Shown: positions 45,208-53,073 of the stretch, piece after piece
How the letters are laid out: each line of letters starts with the position of its first letter
Numbering within the stretch: the first letter of the stretch is position 1
Origin: Bin87 sp965261195
Lineage (GTDB): Bacteria > Chloroflexota > Dehalococcoidia > Lucifugimonadales > UBA3495
NCBI GenBank assembly: GCA_965261195.1
Contig: OZ253455.1
Location: forward strand, 4,186,170-4,250,169
DNA length: 64,000 bases
Direction of reading: 5' to 3'
Translations under genes and position numbers: made by a program
Notes under the pieces: model-generated
Database searches by the model: none
What the model was told of the DNA's origin: nothing
Seen by the model: the letters and a program-made list of their open reading frames with translations, nothing else

Positions 45208-45252
45208 ATGCTGCCCTTGCAACTATTACGCTGCGCTTGTCCCTGTACATAG
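45208..45252 (+). CDS. cysteine-rich attenuator leader peptide
   Basis: A 14-residue ORF, MLPLQLLRCACPCT, with three Cys codons in five (TGC GCT TGT CCC TGT at 45232-45246) just before the TAG stop. It is nearly leaderless relative to the inferred promoter. The stop lies 3 nt before the first antiterminator strand. Stalling at the Cys codons or release at the stop would expose or hide that strand, the arrangement expected in amino-acid attenuators. The downstream operon makes cysteine (cysM). Analogous cysteine-codon leaders are known in mycobacteria; none is known to me in this group. Confidence 0.72.
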   Translation: MLPLQLLRCACPCT

Positions 45253-45253
45253 G

Positions 45254-45330
45254 GGGCAGGCGGGCTAACTTAACACCGCGCCTGCGCCCAGCGAATACCG
45301 CCGCCTGACGGTTTTGGGGCGCAGGTTTTT
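45254..45330 (+). promoter_or_regulatory. cysteine attenuator: antiterminator and terminator hairpins
   Basis: Antiterminator: GCAGGCG (45256-45262) pairs with CGCCTGC (45279-45285). Terminator: CCTGCGCCC (45281-45289) pairs with GGGCGCAGG (45317-45325), followed by TTTTT. The two share 45281-45285, so only one can form. CTGCCC in the leader ORF (45211-45216) can also pair with GGGCAG (45254-45259), giving a possible protector stem. A second -10-like TATAAT at 45375-45380 lies beyond the terminator. Confidence 0.75.
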
Positions 45331-45409
45331 CGCTGTATGCTACGAACGGTTGCCCGTATCCGATGGCCGCTGTCTATAATCAGTAACCGCCAACCGGGAG
45401 GAATCCGAA

Positions 45410-46258
45410 ATGGTCCAACCCCTTCGCTTGACCCCAGATCAGGTCAAACGCTACAGCCGACACATCATCATGCAGGATGTGGGTAGCGCCGGCCAACGTA
45501 AGATGATGGAATCCAGCGCGCTGATTATCGGGGCTGGCGGCCTCGGCTCCCCCTCCGCCGTATACCTGTCGCTGGCCGGCGTCGGCAAAATCGGCATCGT
45601 CGATTTCGACGTGGTGGAGCTTTCCAACCTGCAGCGGCAGATTTTGCACCATACTCCCGACGTGGGTCGCCCCAAGGTGCAGTCGGCCAAAGACAACATC
45701 CTGTCGTACAACCCCGAAGTCGAGGTGGTGCTCCACGAAACTTGGCTCACCTCGGAAAACGCCTTTGACATCATTGGACAGTACGACATCGTCATCAACG
45801 GCGCTGACAACTTCGCCACGCGCTACCTGGTAAACGACGCCTGCTATCTGCTCAACAAACCGTTGATCGACGGCAGCATCCTCATCTTCGACGGCCAGGC
45901 CACCGTGTTCCTGCCGGGCGAGGGCTGCTACCGCTGCCTGTTCCCGGCCCCGCCGCCTCCGGGCATGGTGCCCAACTGCGCCGAAGCCGGCGTCCTGGGC
46001 GCACTGACCGGACTGGTCGGATCAATTCAGGCCACCGAAGCCTTGAAGCACATTCTCGGCATCGGCGAGAGCCTGTCCTCCCGACTGCTGGTTATCGACG
46101 CTCTGAGTATGCAGTTCCGCGAAGTGCGTTTGCGGCGCAACCCCAACTGCCCGCTCTGCGGCGACCACCCCACCGTCACCGAACTCATTGACTATGAAGT
46201 CTTCTGTGGCGTGGCCGAAATTCCGGAACCCGCCGCCATCGCAGCCGGCGCAGTGTAA
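45410..46258 (+). CDS. moeB: MoeB/ThiF-family sulfur-carrier adenylyltransferase
   Basis: 282 residues. GAGGLGSPS (residues 41-49) binds ATP, FDVVELSNLQRQILH and GADNFATRY are E1 signatures, and CYRC with CPLC hold zinc. It adenylates the C-terminal Gly-Gly of a ubiquitin-like sulfur carrier (MoaD, ThiS or CysO). No rhodanese domain is fused, unlike MoeZ. Since cysM follows after 42 bp, I infer that it activates a CysO-like carrier for cysteine synthesis, although no such carrier is encoded here. GGGAGG lies 8 nt before the ATG. Expression is probably attenuated by the Cys leader. Confidence 0.9.
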   Translation: MVQPLRLTPDQVKRYSRHIIMQDVGSAGQRKMMESSALIIGAGGLGSPSAVYLSLAGVGKIGIVDFDVVELSNLQRQILHHTPDVGRPKVQSAKDNILSYNPEVEVVLHETWLTSENAFDIIGQYDIVINGADNFATRYLVNDACYLLNKPLIDGSILIFDGQATVFLPGEGCYRCLFPAPPPPGMVPNCAEAGVLGALTGLVGSIQATEALKHILGIGESLSSRLLVIDALSMQFREVRLRRNPNCPLCGDHPTVTELIDYEVFCGVAEIPEPAAIAAGAV

Positions 46259-46300
46259 CCCTCCTCCGTTCTCACCTTTCGCCACTGTGGAACTGCATCC

Positions 46301-47251
46301 ATGCCCGCTAAGGCAACATACAAGGGAATCCTGGACACCATTGGCAACACCCCGCTGGTGGAGTTGCAAAACCTGACCCCCAACCCCAACGTGCATATCT
46401 ACGCCAAGTTGGAAGGACAGAACCCCACGGGCAGCGTGAAGGACCGTATTGGCCTCCGGATGATCGAACGCGCCGAGGCCGATGGCGAGATTACCCCCAA
46501 CCGAACCATCCTGGAGCCCACCTCCGGCAATACCGGAATCTCCCTCGCTTTGGTCGGCCGGCTGAAGGGTTACAAAGTCAAGGTGGTCATGCCCGAGAAC
46601 GTGTCGCCAGAGCGCACCATGTTGCTGGAAGCTTACGGGGCGGAGATCATCTACTCGGACGGAACCCTGGGCACCAATGGCAGCGTCGTCATGGCCCAGG
46701 AAATCGTGGAAAAGAATCCGCACGATTACCTGATGCTATACCAGTACGGCAACGAAGGTAACCCGGAGGCTCACTACGAGGGCACCGGTCAGGAAATCGT
46801 CGAGGCCCTGCCCGATGTGGACGTGTTCGTGGCCGGCCTGGGCACCGGCGGCACCCTGATGGGCAACGCCCGCCGCCTCAAGGAGCACCGCAGCGACATC
46901 AAAATCATCGCCGTTGCGCCGGAACCCGACGACTTCATCTCCGGCCTGCGCCGCCTCGAAGATGGCTTCATCCCGCCAATCCTGGACATCAACCTGCTGG
47001 ACAACCGCCTCCTCGTCAACAGCTTCGATTCCTTCTATATGACCAAGCAGCTGTTGGACAAGGAAGGCATCTTCGCCGGCATCTCTTCCGGGTCGGTGAT
47101 GGCCGGCGCGCTGAAACAGGCTGACCGAATGGAAGGCGGCAACGTGGTGTGCCTGCTGGCGGACGGCGGGTGGAAATACCTGAGCAGCCAACTCTGGACC
47201 AAGGACTACGAAACCCTGGCCAAAGAGACCCAAGGCAAAATCTGGTGGTAA
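46301..47251 (+). CDS. cysM: cysteine synthase, CysM type
   Basis: 316 residues, PLP fold type II. Lys47 in NPTGSVKDR binds PLP; TSGNTG at about 74-79 holds the substrate carboxylate. The C-terminal portion (APEPDDFISGLRRLEDGFIP, then KEGIFAGISSGSV and ADGGWKYLSS) resembles the mycobacterial O-phosphoserine/CysO-thiocarboxylate enzyme, including an Arg in the GLRR segment where that enzyme has its phosphoserine-binding Arg. I infer OPS use, not proven. Second gene of the operon after moeB. Confidence 0.92.
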   Translation: MPAKATYKGILDTIGNTPLVELQNLTPNPNVHIYAKLEGQNPTGSVKDRIGLRMIERAEADGEITPNRTILEPTSGNTGISLALVGRLKGYKVKVVMPENVSPERTMLLEAYGAEIIYSDGTLGTNGSVVMAQEIVEKNPHDYLMLYQYGNEGNPEAHYEGTGQEIVEALPDVDVFVAGLGTGGTLMGNARRLKEHRSDIKIIAVAPEPDDFISGLRRLEDGFIPPILDINLLDNRLLVNSFDSFYMTKQLLDKEGIFAGISSGSVMAGALKQADRMEGGNVVCLLADGGWKYLSSQLWTKDYETLAKETQGKIWW

Positions 47252-47338
47252 CCAACCCCGCAAACCCATGCACCAGCGGGCGGCGCCTCCAAAGCGCCGC
47301 TCCTTTTCATTGCTCCCTGCTCCGCAACCATCAAGCCG

Positions 47339-47372
47339 CCTCTCCCTTTATGGGAGAAGGTTGGGGTGAGGG
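47339..47372. repeat. CCTCTCCC/GGGAGA dispersed hairpin
   Basis: CCTCTCCCTTTATGGGAGA, then AGGTTGGGGTGAGGG; fourth copy of the hairpin family. It lies between cysM and the nusA promoter and could end the cysM transcript. Confidence 0.6.
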
Positions 47373-47417
47373 CCGGAGGACCCCAAATCTCACTGCCCGC
47401 AACATCCGCCTCCAGTA

Positions 47418-47446
47418 TTGCTCCAACCCTACGCCGATGCTATAAT
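47418..47446 (+). promoter_or_regulatory. nusA operon promoter
   Basis: TTGCTC (47418-47423), exact 17-bp spacer, TATAAT (47441-47446). The start site would be near 47453, giving a leader of about 160 nt before nusA. Confidence 0.82.
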
Positions 47447-47472
47447 GCTGTAAAACAACGCCCTGTTGTGGG

Positions 47473-47616
47473 ATGGCAGCAACCCAGACGCAGCCGACCC
47501 CCAACGAGAGGTTTATTGGGATTAGTAAGCGGGGCGCAAACCCGCTTTCTTCTTTAAAAAACCTCGTGGGACAAACACGAAATCAACGAACCTCAACTAG
47601 CGGAGGACCACGATGA
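47473..47616 (+). CDS. possible leader ORF overlapping nusA start
   Basis: 47 codons, MAATQTQPTPNERFIGISKR onward, ending at a TGA that overlaps the nusA ATG (ATGA at 47613-47616). A GTGGG lies just before its ATG. The terminator hairpin is within it, so its translation would disrupt that hairpin and couple to nusA. Composition is not distinctive and the ORF may be chance. Confidence 0.35.
   Translation: MAATQTQPTPNERFIGISKRGANPLSSLKNLVGQTRNQRTSTSGGPR
47527..47555 (+). terminator. intrinsic terminator-like hairpin in the nusA leader
   Basis: AAGCGGG, loop GCGCAAA, CCCGCTT (7-bp stem) followed by TCTTCTTT. It lies between the nusA promoter and its ATG. GAGGTTT (47508-47514) and AAACCTC (47559-47565) can pair around it and may compete for folding. 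Confidence 0.65.
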
Positions 47617-49394
47617 AAAGCGATTTCATGATGGCGTTAAATCAGCTATCCGCTGAACGTGGTCTGGCCAAAGACCAGGTGCTAGGCGCCATTGAAGTTG
47701 CCCTGGCCTCGGCATTCCGCCGTGATGACCCGGCGGGCGGGCAAAACCTGTCCGTGAAACTCAACCCCAACACGGGTGACATCAGCATCTTCGCACTCCG
47801 CACCGTGGTCGAAGAGGTGGAATCCCCGGAAACTGAAATCAGCCTCGACGAAGCGCGGGCAACTCGCCCCAACATTCAGGTAGGCGACGAAATCGCAGAG
47901 TCCGAAGAAGTCCCTCACGACGCCAGCCGCATCGCCGCCCAAACCGCCCGCCAGGTCATCATGCAGCGCCTGCGCGAAGCAGAGCGGGAAAAGATTTTCG
48001 CGGAATACTCCGCCTATCAGGGCGAGCTGATTAGCGGCAACATAGAGAGCGTCGAAAAAGGCCCCACCGTATTCGTCAATCTGAACCCCCATCAGGCCCA
48101 GAATCAGAATCGCGCGCGCGGAATCATGCGTCCCGACAATCAGGTTGGCAACGAGCGGTACCGCAAGGGCCAAAACCTCAAAGTCCTGCTGGTTGAAGTG
48201 CAGCAAACCCCCCGCGGCCCCGAAGTCGTGGTCAGCCGCTCCCATCGGGATCTCCTCCGTCGGCTCATGGAGTCGGAAGTGCCCGAAATCAGCAACGGTA
48301 CCGTGGAAATCCGGGCCATCGCCCGCGACCCCGGCGTCCGAAGCAAAGTCGCCGTTTCTTCGCATCAGGAAGGGGTTGACCCGGTTGGCTCCTGCATCGG
48401 CTTGCGCGGCAACCGCATCCAGAGCATCGTCAATGAACTCCAGGGCGAAAAAATCGACGTCATTGAGTGGGACTCGAACCCCCGTGTCCTGATCACCCGG
48501 GCGTTGAGTCCGGCCGACGTGGGCGCGGTGGAACTCGACCCGGATGAAAACACCGCCTACGTGGTGGTGCCGGAAAATCAAATGTCTCTCGCCATCGGCC
48601 GGGACGGTCAAAACGCCCGTCTCGCCGCCCGTTTGTCCGGCTGGCGCCTGGACATCAAGAACGTTGAGCAGTGGGGATCCCTCCGAGCGGCGCGCGCTGC
48701 CGAAGCCGCCCGTGCCGAGGCGGTCCGCCTCGCCGAAGCTTCTGCCGCCGCCGTCCTGGAAGCCCAACGCGCCGCCGAAGCCGCCGAAATGGCCGGCGCT
48801 ATGCCCGTCGCCGAGGCCGCCGAAGCCGCAATCGCCGAGGCCGGCCTACTTACCGAGGCGGCAAACGCTATTGAAGTCGCTGAGGTTGTCGCCCAGGTTG
48901 AGGCTGCCATCGAAGCGGCTGACCCGGCCCTCGTCGCAGAACCCGCCCCGCCGGAACCCATCGTTCCTGAACCGGCAGCTACGGAACCCGCAGTCGTGGA
49001 AGCCGTCGCCGCCCCGGTCGAAGCAGCGCCGAAGATTGACGAGGACGCGCTCATCGAGGCGCTCATCGCCGCCGAAGAATCGACAGCCGCGGCTAACCAA
49101 CCAGCCGGCGTGGGTCTCAGCGTCGATGCCCTGGACGACCTGACCATCGAAGATGTTATCGACGACGAATCGGCCGAATTCGAAGAAGAGGAGGAGGAGG
49201 AAGTGCTGCCCGAAGAGATGGCCGACCTGCTGGCCGGGTTGCCCAGTCTCGCCCCCGACGCCGGCAAGATTCGGTTCGCCGAAGACATTGCTGGCGATTT
49301 CAGAGGCGGCGAGGGACGACGGAGACGCGGTGGCGGCGCCCGTCGCGGTGGCAACGTTCCCGGCGCCCGTGGGCCGGGTGCTCGCCGTCGGTAA
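47613..49394 (+). CDS. nusA: transcription elongation/termination factor NusA, long C-terminal tail
   Basis: 593 residues. The N-terminal polymerase-binding domain (MKSDFMMALNQLSAERGLAK), S1 (GELISGNIESVEKGPTVFVN), KH1 (IARDPGVRSKVAVSSHQEGV, then GSCIGLRGNRIQSI) and KH2 (VPENQMSLAIGRDGQNARLA) end near residue 350. An Ala/Glu-rich tail of about 240 residues follows, with a run of Glu (about residue 525) and a basic RGG-rich end (GRRRRGGGARRGG). The core is standard; the tail is unusual. GGAGG stands 8 nt before the ATG. No rimP gene precedes it. Confidence 0.95.
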   Translation: MKSDFMMALNQLSAERGLAKDQVLGAIEVALASAFRRDDPAGGQNLSVKLNPNTGDISIFALRTVVEEVESPETEISLDEARATRPNIQVGDEIAESEEVPHDASRIAAQTARQVIMQRLREAEREKIFAEYSAYQGELISGNIESVEKGPTVFVNLNPHQAQNQNRARGIMRPDNQVGNERYRKGQNLKVLLVEVQQTPRGPEVVVSRSHRDLLRRLMESEVPEISNGTVEIRAIARDPGVRSKVAVSSHQEGVDPVGSCIGLRGNRIQSIVNELQGEKIDVIEWDSNPRVLITRALSPADVGAVELDPDENTAYVVVPENQMSLAIGRDGQNARLAARLSGWRLDIKNVEQWGSLRAARAAEAARAEAVRLAEASAAAVLEAQRAAEAAEMAGAMPVAEAAEAAIAEAGLLTEAANAIEVAEVVAQVEAAIEAADPALVAEPAPPEPIVPEPAATEPAVVEAVAAPVEAAPKIDEDALIEALIAAEESTAAANQPAGVGLSVDALDDLTIEDVIDDESAEFEEEEEEEVLPEEMADLLAGLPSLAPDAGKIRFAEDIAGDFRGGEGRRRRGGGARRGGNVPGARGPGARRR

Positions 49395-49746
49395 TCAGGT
49401 AAGCGCCATTCCGAAAGCGCGGCACATCCCGGAACGTAGCTGCGTCGCCTGTGGCCGTAAACTCGCCAAAGGTGAGCTGATTCGGATCGTCCGCACGCCC
49501 GGCGGCCCAATCCTGGTTGACGAATCCGGTCGGCAAAATGGCCGCGGCGCCTATGTCTGCCACCAGGCAATCTGCTGGGAAAAAGCCCTGACCAAACGGG
49601 CCCTGGAACGCAGCCTCCGTGGCCCAGTCTCCGCCGAAGACCTGAACGTACTGCGGCGATACTTTATCGAAACTTTCGCATCTTGCCCCGCCAACAATGG
49701 ATCTGGCGATTCCGGCAACGCAGCAACCACACATGGGCGACGCTAA
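49330..49746 (+). CDS. ylxR: YlxR (DUF448) family protein
   Basis: ARHIPERSCVACGRKLAKGELIRIVRT and QNGRGAYVCHQAICWEKALTKRAL are the YlxR signature, an RNA-binding protein that regulates transcription and affects RNase P. The best start is GTG at 49330 with GGAG five nt upstream, overlapping the nusA end by 65 nt and giving 138 residues; in-frame GTGs at 49348, 49369 and 49378 would give lengths nearer to the family norm of about 100. C-terminal 20 residues are polar. Confidence 0.88.
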   Translation: MAAPVAVATFPAPVGRVLAVGNQVSAIPKARHIPERSCVACGRKLAKGELIRIVRTPGGPILVDESGRQNGRGAYVCHQAICWEKALTKRALERSLRGPVSAEDLNVLRRYFIETFASCPANNGSGDSGNAATTHGRR

Positions 49747-49799
49747 GCGCGTAACCCAACCGGAACGCCAGTCGCTCCGTTGATGAAGAGGTGTTGAAT

Positions 49800-51608
49800 A
49801 TGACCACTGAACAGCGCCAGGCGGGTAACCGAACCCCCCGTCGTGGCGAAGTACGCCGCAATACACCCCGGTCCCTCACCCTGCCGGAGTCACTAACCGT
49901 CAAGGAACTGGCCGAGTTGCTCGACCAATCCGATGTGGATGTCATCAAGCAGTTGATGCGCCACGGTATCATGGTGTCCGTCAACCAGGCCATCGACCAC
50001 CAGGTGGCCACCGTTGCCGCCGCCGCCTACGGTGTGCGTACCCGACAGGCCGACACCGCCGGCGAAACCGGCGCCCTCACCGCCAACGTGGGTGTTGAAA
50101 ACGACGCGGACATGAAGTCGCGGCCTCCGGTGGTCACTATCTTGGGCCACGTTGACCACGGCAAAACCAGCCTGCTGGACTACATCCGCAACTCATCCGT
50201 GGTTGACAAGGAAGCTGGCGGCATAACCCAACACATCGGCGCCTATCAGGTCGAACGCGAAGGGCAGCCGATAACTTTCCTTGACACACCCGGCCACGCT
50301 GCCTTCACCGCCATCCGCTCGCGCGGCGCCCGCGTCACCGACATCGCAGTCTTGGTGGTGGCCGCTGACGACGGCATCATGCCCCAAACCGACGAAGCCA
50401 TCTCCCACGCCCAGGCTGCTGAGGTTCCCATCGTCGTCGCCATCAACAAGATGGACCTGCCCGACGCTCAGCCCGATGTCATCTATCGCCAGCTCAGCGA
50501 GCGCAACCTTCTGGTCGAACAGTGGGGCGGCGACGTTATCGCCGTGTCGCTGTCGGCCCAAACTGGCGATGGCGTGGGCGACCTGCTGGAAAACCTCTCC
50601 GTGCTCGCCGAGATCCTGGAGCTCAAGGCCAATCCCGACCGCGCCGCCGCCGGCGTCATCATCGAAGCCACCCTGGACCGACGCCGCGGGCCAACCGCAA
50701 CCGTCTTGATACAAACCGGAACCCTTCGCGTCGGCGATCAGATCGTGGCCGGCGGATCCTGGGGACGGGTCCGCGCCATTGCCGACGAACGCGGCGATCC
50801 TATGGATGCCATCCAGCCCGGCTCACCCGGCGTCATTACCGGGTTGAATGCCACTCCGGAAGCCGGCGACATCCTGCAGGTGGTTGCCAACGACCGAACC
50901 GCCCGTCAAATCGCCAACCGACACGGCCAACGCACCGGCACCGGCAACCTGGATACCGTCATCACCCTGGACAACGTGGTTAAACAGATTGATGCCGGCG
51001 ACGTGAAAGAACTGATCCTAGTCGTAAAGGCCGATGTGCAGGGTAGCGTGGAAGCGGTCACCCAGTCCGTTGAAAAACTGTCTGAAGGCGATGTCAAGGC
51101 CCGGGTCATTCACTCCGGTTCCGGCTCAGTCAGCGATTCCGACATCCAGTTGGCGGCGGCGTCCAAAGGCATCGTAATCGCGTTCAACGTTGGTTTCGAG
51201 ATTGGCGCTGAACGAACCGCCGAACGGCTCGGTGTCGAAGTCCGTAACTACCAGATAATCTACCGGTTGCTGGAAGACGTGGAACAGGCGTTGCAGGGAA
51301 TGCTGGAACCCGTTTACGAGGCTGTTACCATCGGCCGCGCCGAAGTCCGGGAAATCTTCGAAGGCCGCCGTGGTGTTCGCATCGCCGGTTGTCGTGTGCT
51401 GGACGGACGCATCGTGCGCGATAGCTCAGTACACATCATGCGGGACGATAGGCAGGTGTTGGAAACCAAAATCTCTAGCCTCCGCCACTTCCGCGACGAG
51501 GTTAACCAGGCTACTGCCGGCACCGAGTGCGGCATCATGCTCAACGGTTTCAACGACTATGCTGAAGGCGACGTTATCGTCGCGTACCGCATGGAGCGCG
51601 CTAACTGA
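49800..51608 (+). CDS. infB: translation initiation factor IF-2
   Basis: 602 residues, a short bacterial IF-2 with little N-terminal extension. IF2_N helix region (PESLTVKELAELLDQSDVDVIKQLMRHGI) precedes the G domain with GHVDHGKTS, DTPGHAAFT and NKMD, then two beta-barrel domains and the fMet-tRNA-binding C-terminus (VREIFEGRRGVRIAGCRVLDG). It places initiator tRNA on the ribosome. ATG at 49800 lies 8 nt from GAGG; a GTG at 49791 is the alternative. Between ylxR and infB no L7Ae-like gene is present. Confidence 0.96.
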   Translation: MTTEQRQAGNRTPRRGEVRRNTPRSLTLPESLTVKELAELLDQSDVDVIKQLMRHGIMVSVNQAIDHQVATVAAAAYGVRTRQADTAGETGALTANVGVENDADMKSRPPVVTILGHVDHGKTSLLDYIRNSSVVDKEAGGITQHIGAYQVEREGQPITFLDTPGHAAFTAIRSRGARVTDIAVLVVAADDGIMPQTDEAISHAQAAEVPIVVAINKMDLPDAQPDVIYRQLSERNLLVEQWGGDVIAVSLSAQTGDGVGDLLENLSVLAEILELKANPDRAAAGVIIEATLDRRRGPTATVLIQTGTLRVGDQIVAGGSWGRVRAIADERGDPMDAIQPGSPGVITGLNATPEAGDILQVVANDRTARQIANRHGQRTGTGNLDTVITLDNVVKQIDAGDVKELILVVKADVQGSVEAVTQSVEKLSEGDVKARVIHSGSGSVSDSDIQLAAASKGIVIAFNVGFEIGAERTAERLGVEVRNYQIIYRLLEDVEQALQGMLEPVYEAVTIGRAEVREIFEGRRGVRIAGCRVLDGRIVRDSSVHIMRDDRQVLETKISSLRHFRDEVNQATAGTECGIMLNGFNDYAEGDVIVAYRMERAN

Positions 51609-51682
51609 CCACCGGTTCGGTGGCGCTATTACCGCCAACTCCGGTAGGCGACTCCGAAAACCCTCCCTGGGAAGCGACACTT

Positions 51683-52075
51683 ATGACCGACCGCAGGCGA
51701 ATCGAGCGCGTGAACGGGGTGCTGAGACAGGAAATCTCGGCCCTGGTCCTGTCCCAGTTGAACGACCCCCGGTTGAAGGGCCTCATCTCCATCACCCAGG
51801 TGAGCACCGCGCCGGACCTGCGCAACGCTCGGGTGTACATCAGCGTCATGGGCGGCGCAGCGCTACAGCAGGAGGCTCTGGAAGGTATCCGGTCATCCGC
51901 CGCCTACCTGCGCCGGGAACTGCGGAATCGAGTGTCGTTACGTTATATCCCCTTCCTGAAATTCGATCTGGATTACGCTATGCTTGAAGCCGACCGTCTC
52001 ATGCGCATCATCGACGAACTGCCCCCCGATACGGTGGGCAGCGACCATCCGGTCAACTCGGCAGAACGGACCTGA
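51683..52075 (+). CDS. rbfA: ribosome-binding factor A
   Basis: 130 residues. RRRIERVNGVLRQEISALVLSQLNDPRL and ITQVSTAPDLRNARVYISVMG are the KH-like RbfA fold, with LRNRVSLRYIPFLKFDLDYAM near the end. It matures the 30S subunit 5' end of 16S rRNA. The ATG at 51683 fits the family start; the open frame upstream has no homology. It lies between infB and truB, the usual order. Confidence 0.93.
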   Translation: MTDRRRIERVNGVLRQEISALVLSQLNDPRLKGLISITQVSTAPDLRNARVYISVMGGAALQQEALEGIRSSAAYLRRELRNRVSLRYIPFLKFDLDYAMLEADRLMRIIDELPPDTVGSDHPVNSAERT

Positions 52076-52079
52076 CGCA

Positions 52080-53033
52080 ATGGCCGCCAACGACCGTATG
52101 ACACCGGCGGTCAACGGGTTCCTCAATTTCTATAAACCGGTCGGCATCACCTCTATGGAAGCCGTCCGGCGGGTGAAACGCATCACTCGCCAGCGCAAAA
52201 AAGTTGGCCATGCCGGCACTTTGGACCCACTGGCTGAGGGCGTGTTGCCCATCTGCTTCGGACAGGCCACCCGCCTCATGGAACAGGTCGTGTCGGGTCG
52301 GAAGCGTTACGTCATGGAAGTGCGACTGGGTGCATCCAGTACCACCTATGACGCCGAAGGTGAAATAACCACGGTTGCCGACCCCACCGGCATTTCCCGC
52401 CACCAGATTGAGCAGGAGTTGCAACAATTCATCGGCGTAATCGACCAGGTGCCGCCGATGTACAGCGCAATCAAAGTGGACGGCCAGCGATTGTACGACC
52501 TGGCCCGGGCCGGCAAGGTCGTCGAACGGCGTCCCCGTCAGGTCGAAATCCACGCCATCACCATCGACACGCTGGACTTGCCCCGGCTCGGCCTGACCAT
52601 CGATTGCGGCCGCGGCACCTATATGCGGTCAGTCGCTAACGACTTGGGCGCAGCGTTGGGTTGCGGCGGTTACGTTACCGCCCTGGCCCGGGTCTACTGC
52701 GGCGGCTTCTCAGCGCCCGACAGCATAGCCCTCGATGGCCTCGAGGCAGCCGGGGACGATTGGCGAACGCTGATCCATCCGGTGGACTGGGCGCTACGCG
52801 ACCTGCCGACGTTGCCCCTGTCCCACCTCGAAGCACAGGCCATGCGCAACGGACAGACTGTCTTCTCGAGCATCAGGCATGGCGACGGGCATGATGGCGA
52901 ACAACGCCGCGCCTACGACCCCGAAGGTCTGTTCCTGGCGCTGGTTCAATATCAATCCGACCGCCGGCTATGGCAGCCCACCCGGGTGTTTCAGAACCAC
53001 GAACCATCGCCTTATGCCGTGCCGACTGAATAA
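52080..53033 (+). CDS. truB: tRNA pseudouridine(55) synthase TruB
   Basis: 317 residues. KKVGHAGTLDPLAEGVLPICFG holds catalytic Asp49; VEIHAITIDTLDLPRLGLTIDCGRGTYMRS and LGCGGYVTALAR are TruB segments; the C-terminal PUA-like region is present. It makes pseudouridine 55 in the T loop of tRNA. The ATG at 52080 is 4 nt after the rbfA stop, so the genes are likely coupled. The normal nusA-infB-rbfA-truB order is kept. Confidence 0.95.
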   Translation: MAANDRMTPAVNGFLNFYKPVGITSMEAVRRVKRITRQRKKVGHAGTLDPLAEGVLPICFGQATRLMEQVVSGRKRYVMEVRLGASSTTYDAEGEITTVADPTGISRHQIEQELQQFIGVIDQVPPMYSAIKVDGQRLYDLARAGKVVERRPRQVEIHAITIDTLDLPRLGLTIDCGRGTYMRSVANDLGAALGCGGYVTALARVYCGGFSAPDSIALDGLEAAGDDWRTLIHPVDWALRDLPTLPLSHLEAQAMRNGQTVFSSIRHGDGHDGEQRRAYDPEGLFLALVQYQSDRRLWQPTRVFQNHEPSPYAVPTE

Positions 53034-53073
53034 TCCTGGATGCTCCCGCGGTGGGAACCGCTGCCAGATTCTG

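Noticed and set aside
45254..45330. SAM or cobalamin riboswitch upstream of moeB
   Set aside because: No conserved aptamer cores were seen, and a Cys leader ORF with attenuator geometry explains the structure better.
47453..47600. known small RNA (SRP or 6S) before nusA
   Set aside because: The sequence lacks the SRP GGAAGGAAGCAGCC-type loop and the length and fold of 6S RNA.
49153..49330. YlxR start far upstream inside nusA
   Set aside because: The open frame begins at 49153, but that part is a shadow of the nusA tail; the first start with a ribosome-binding site is 49330.
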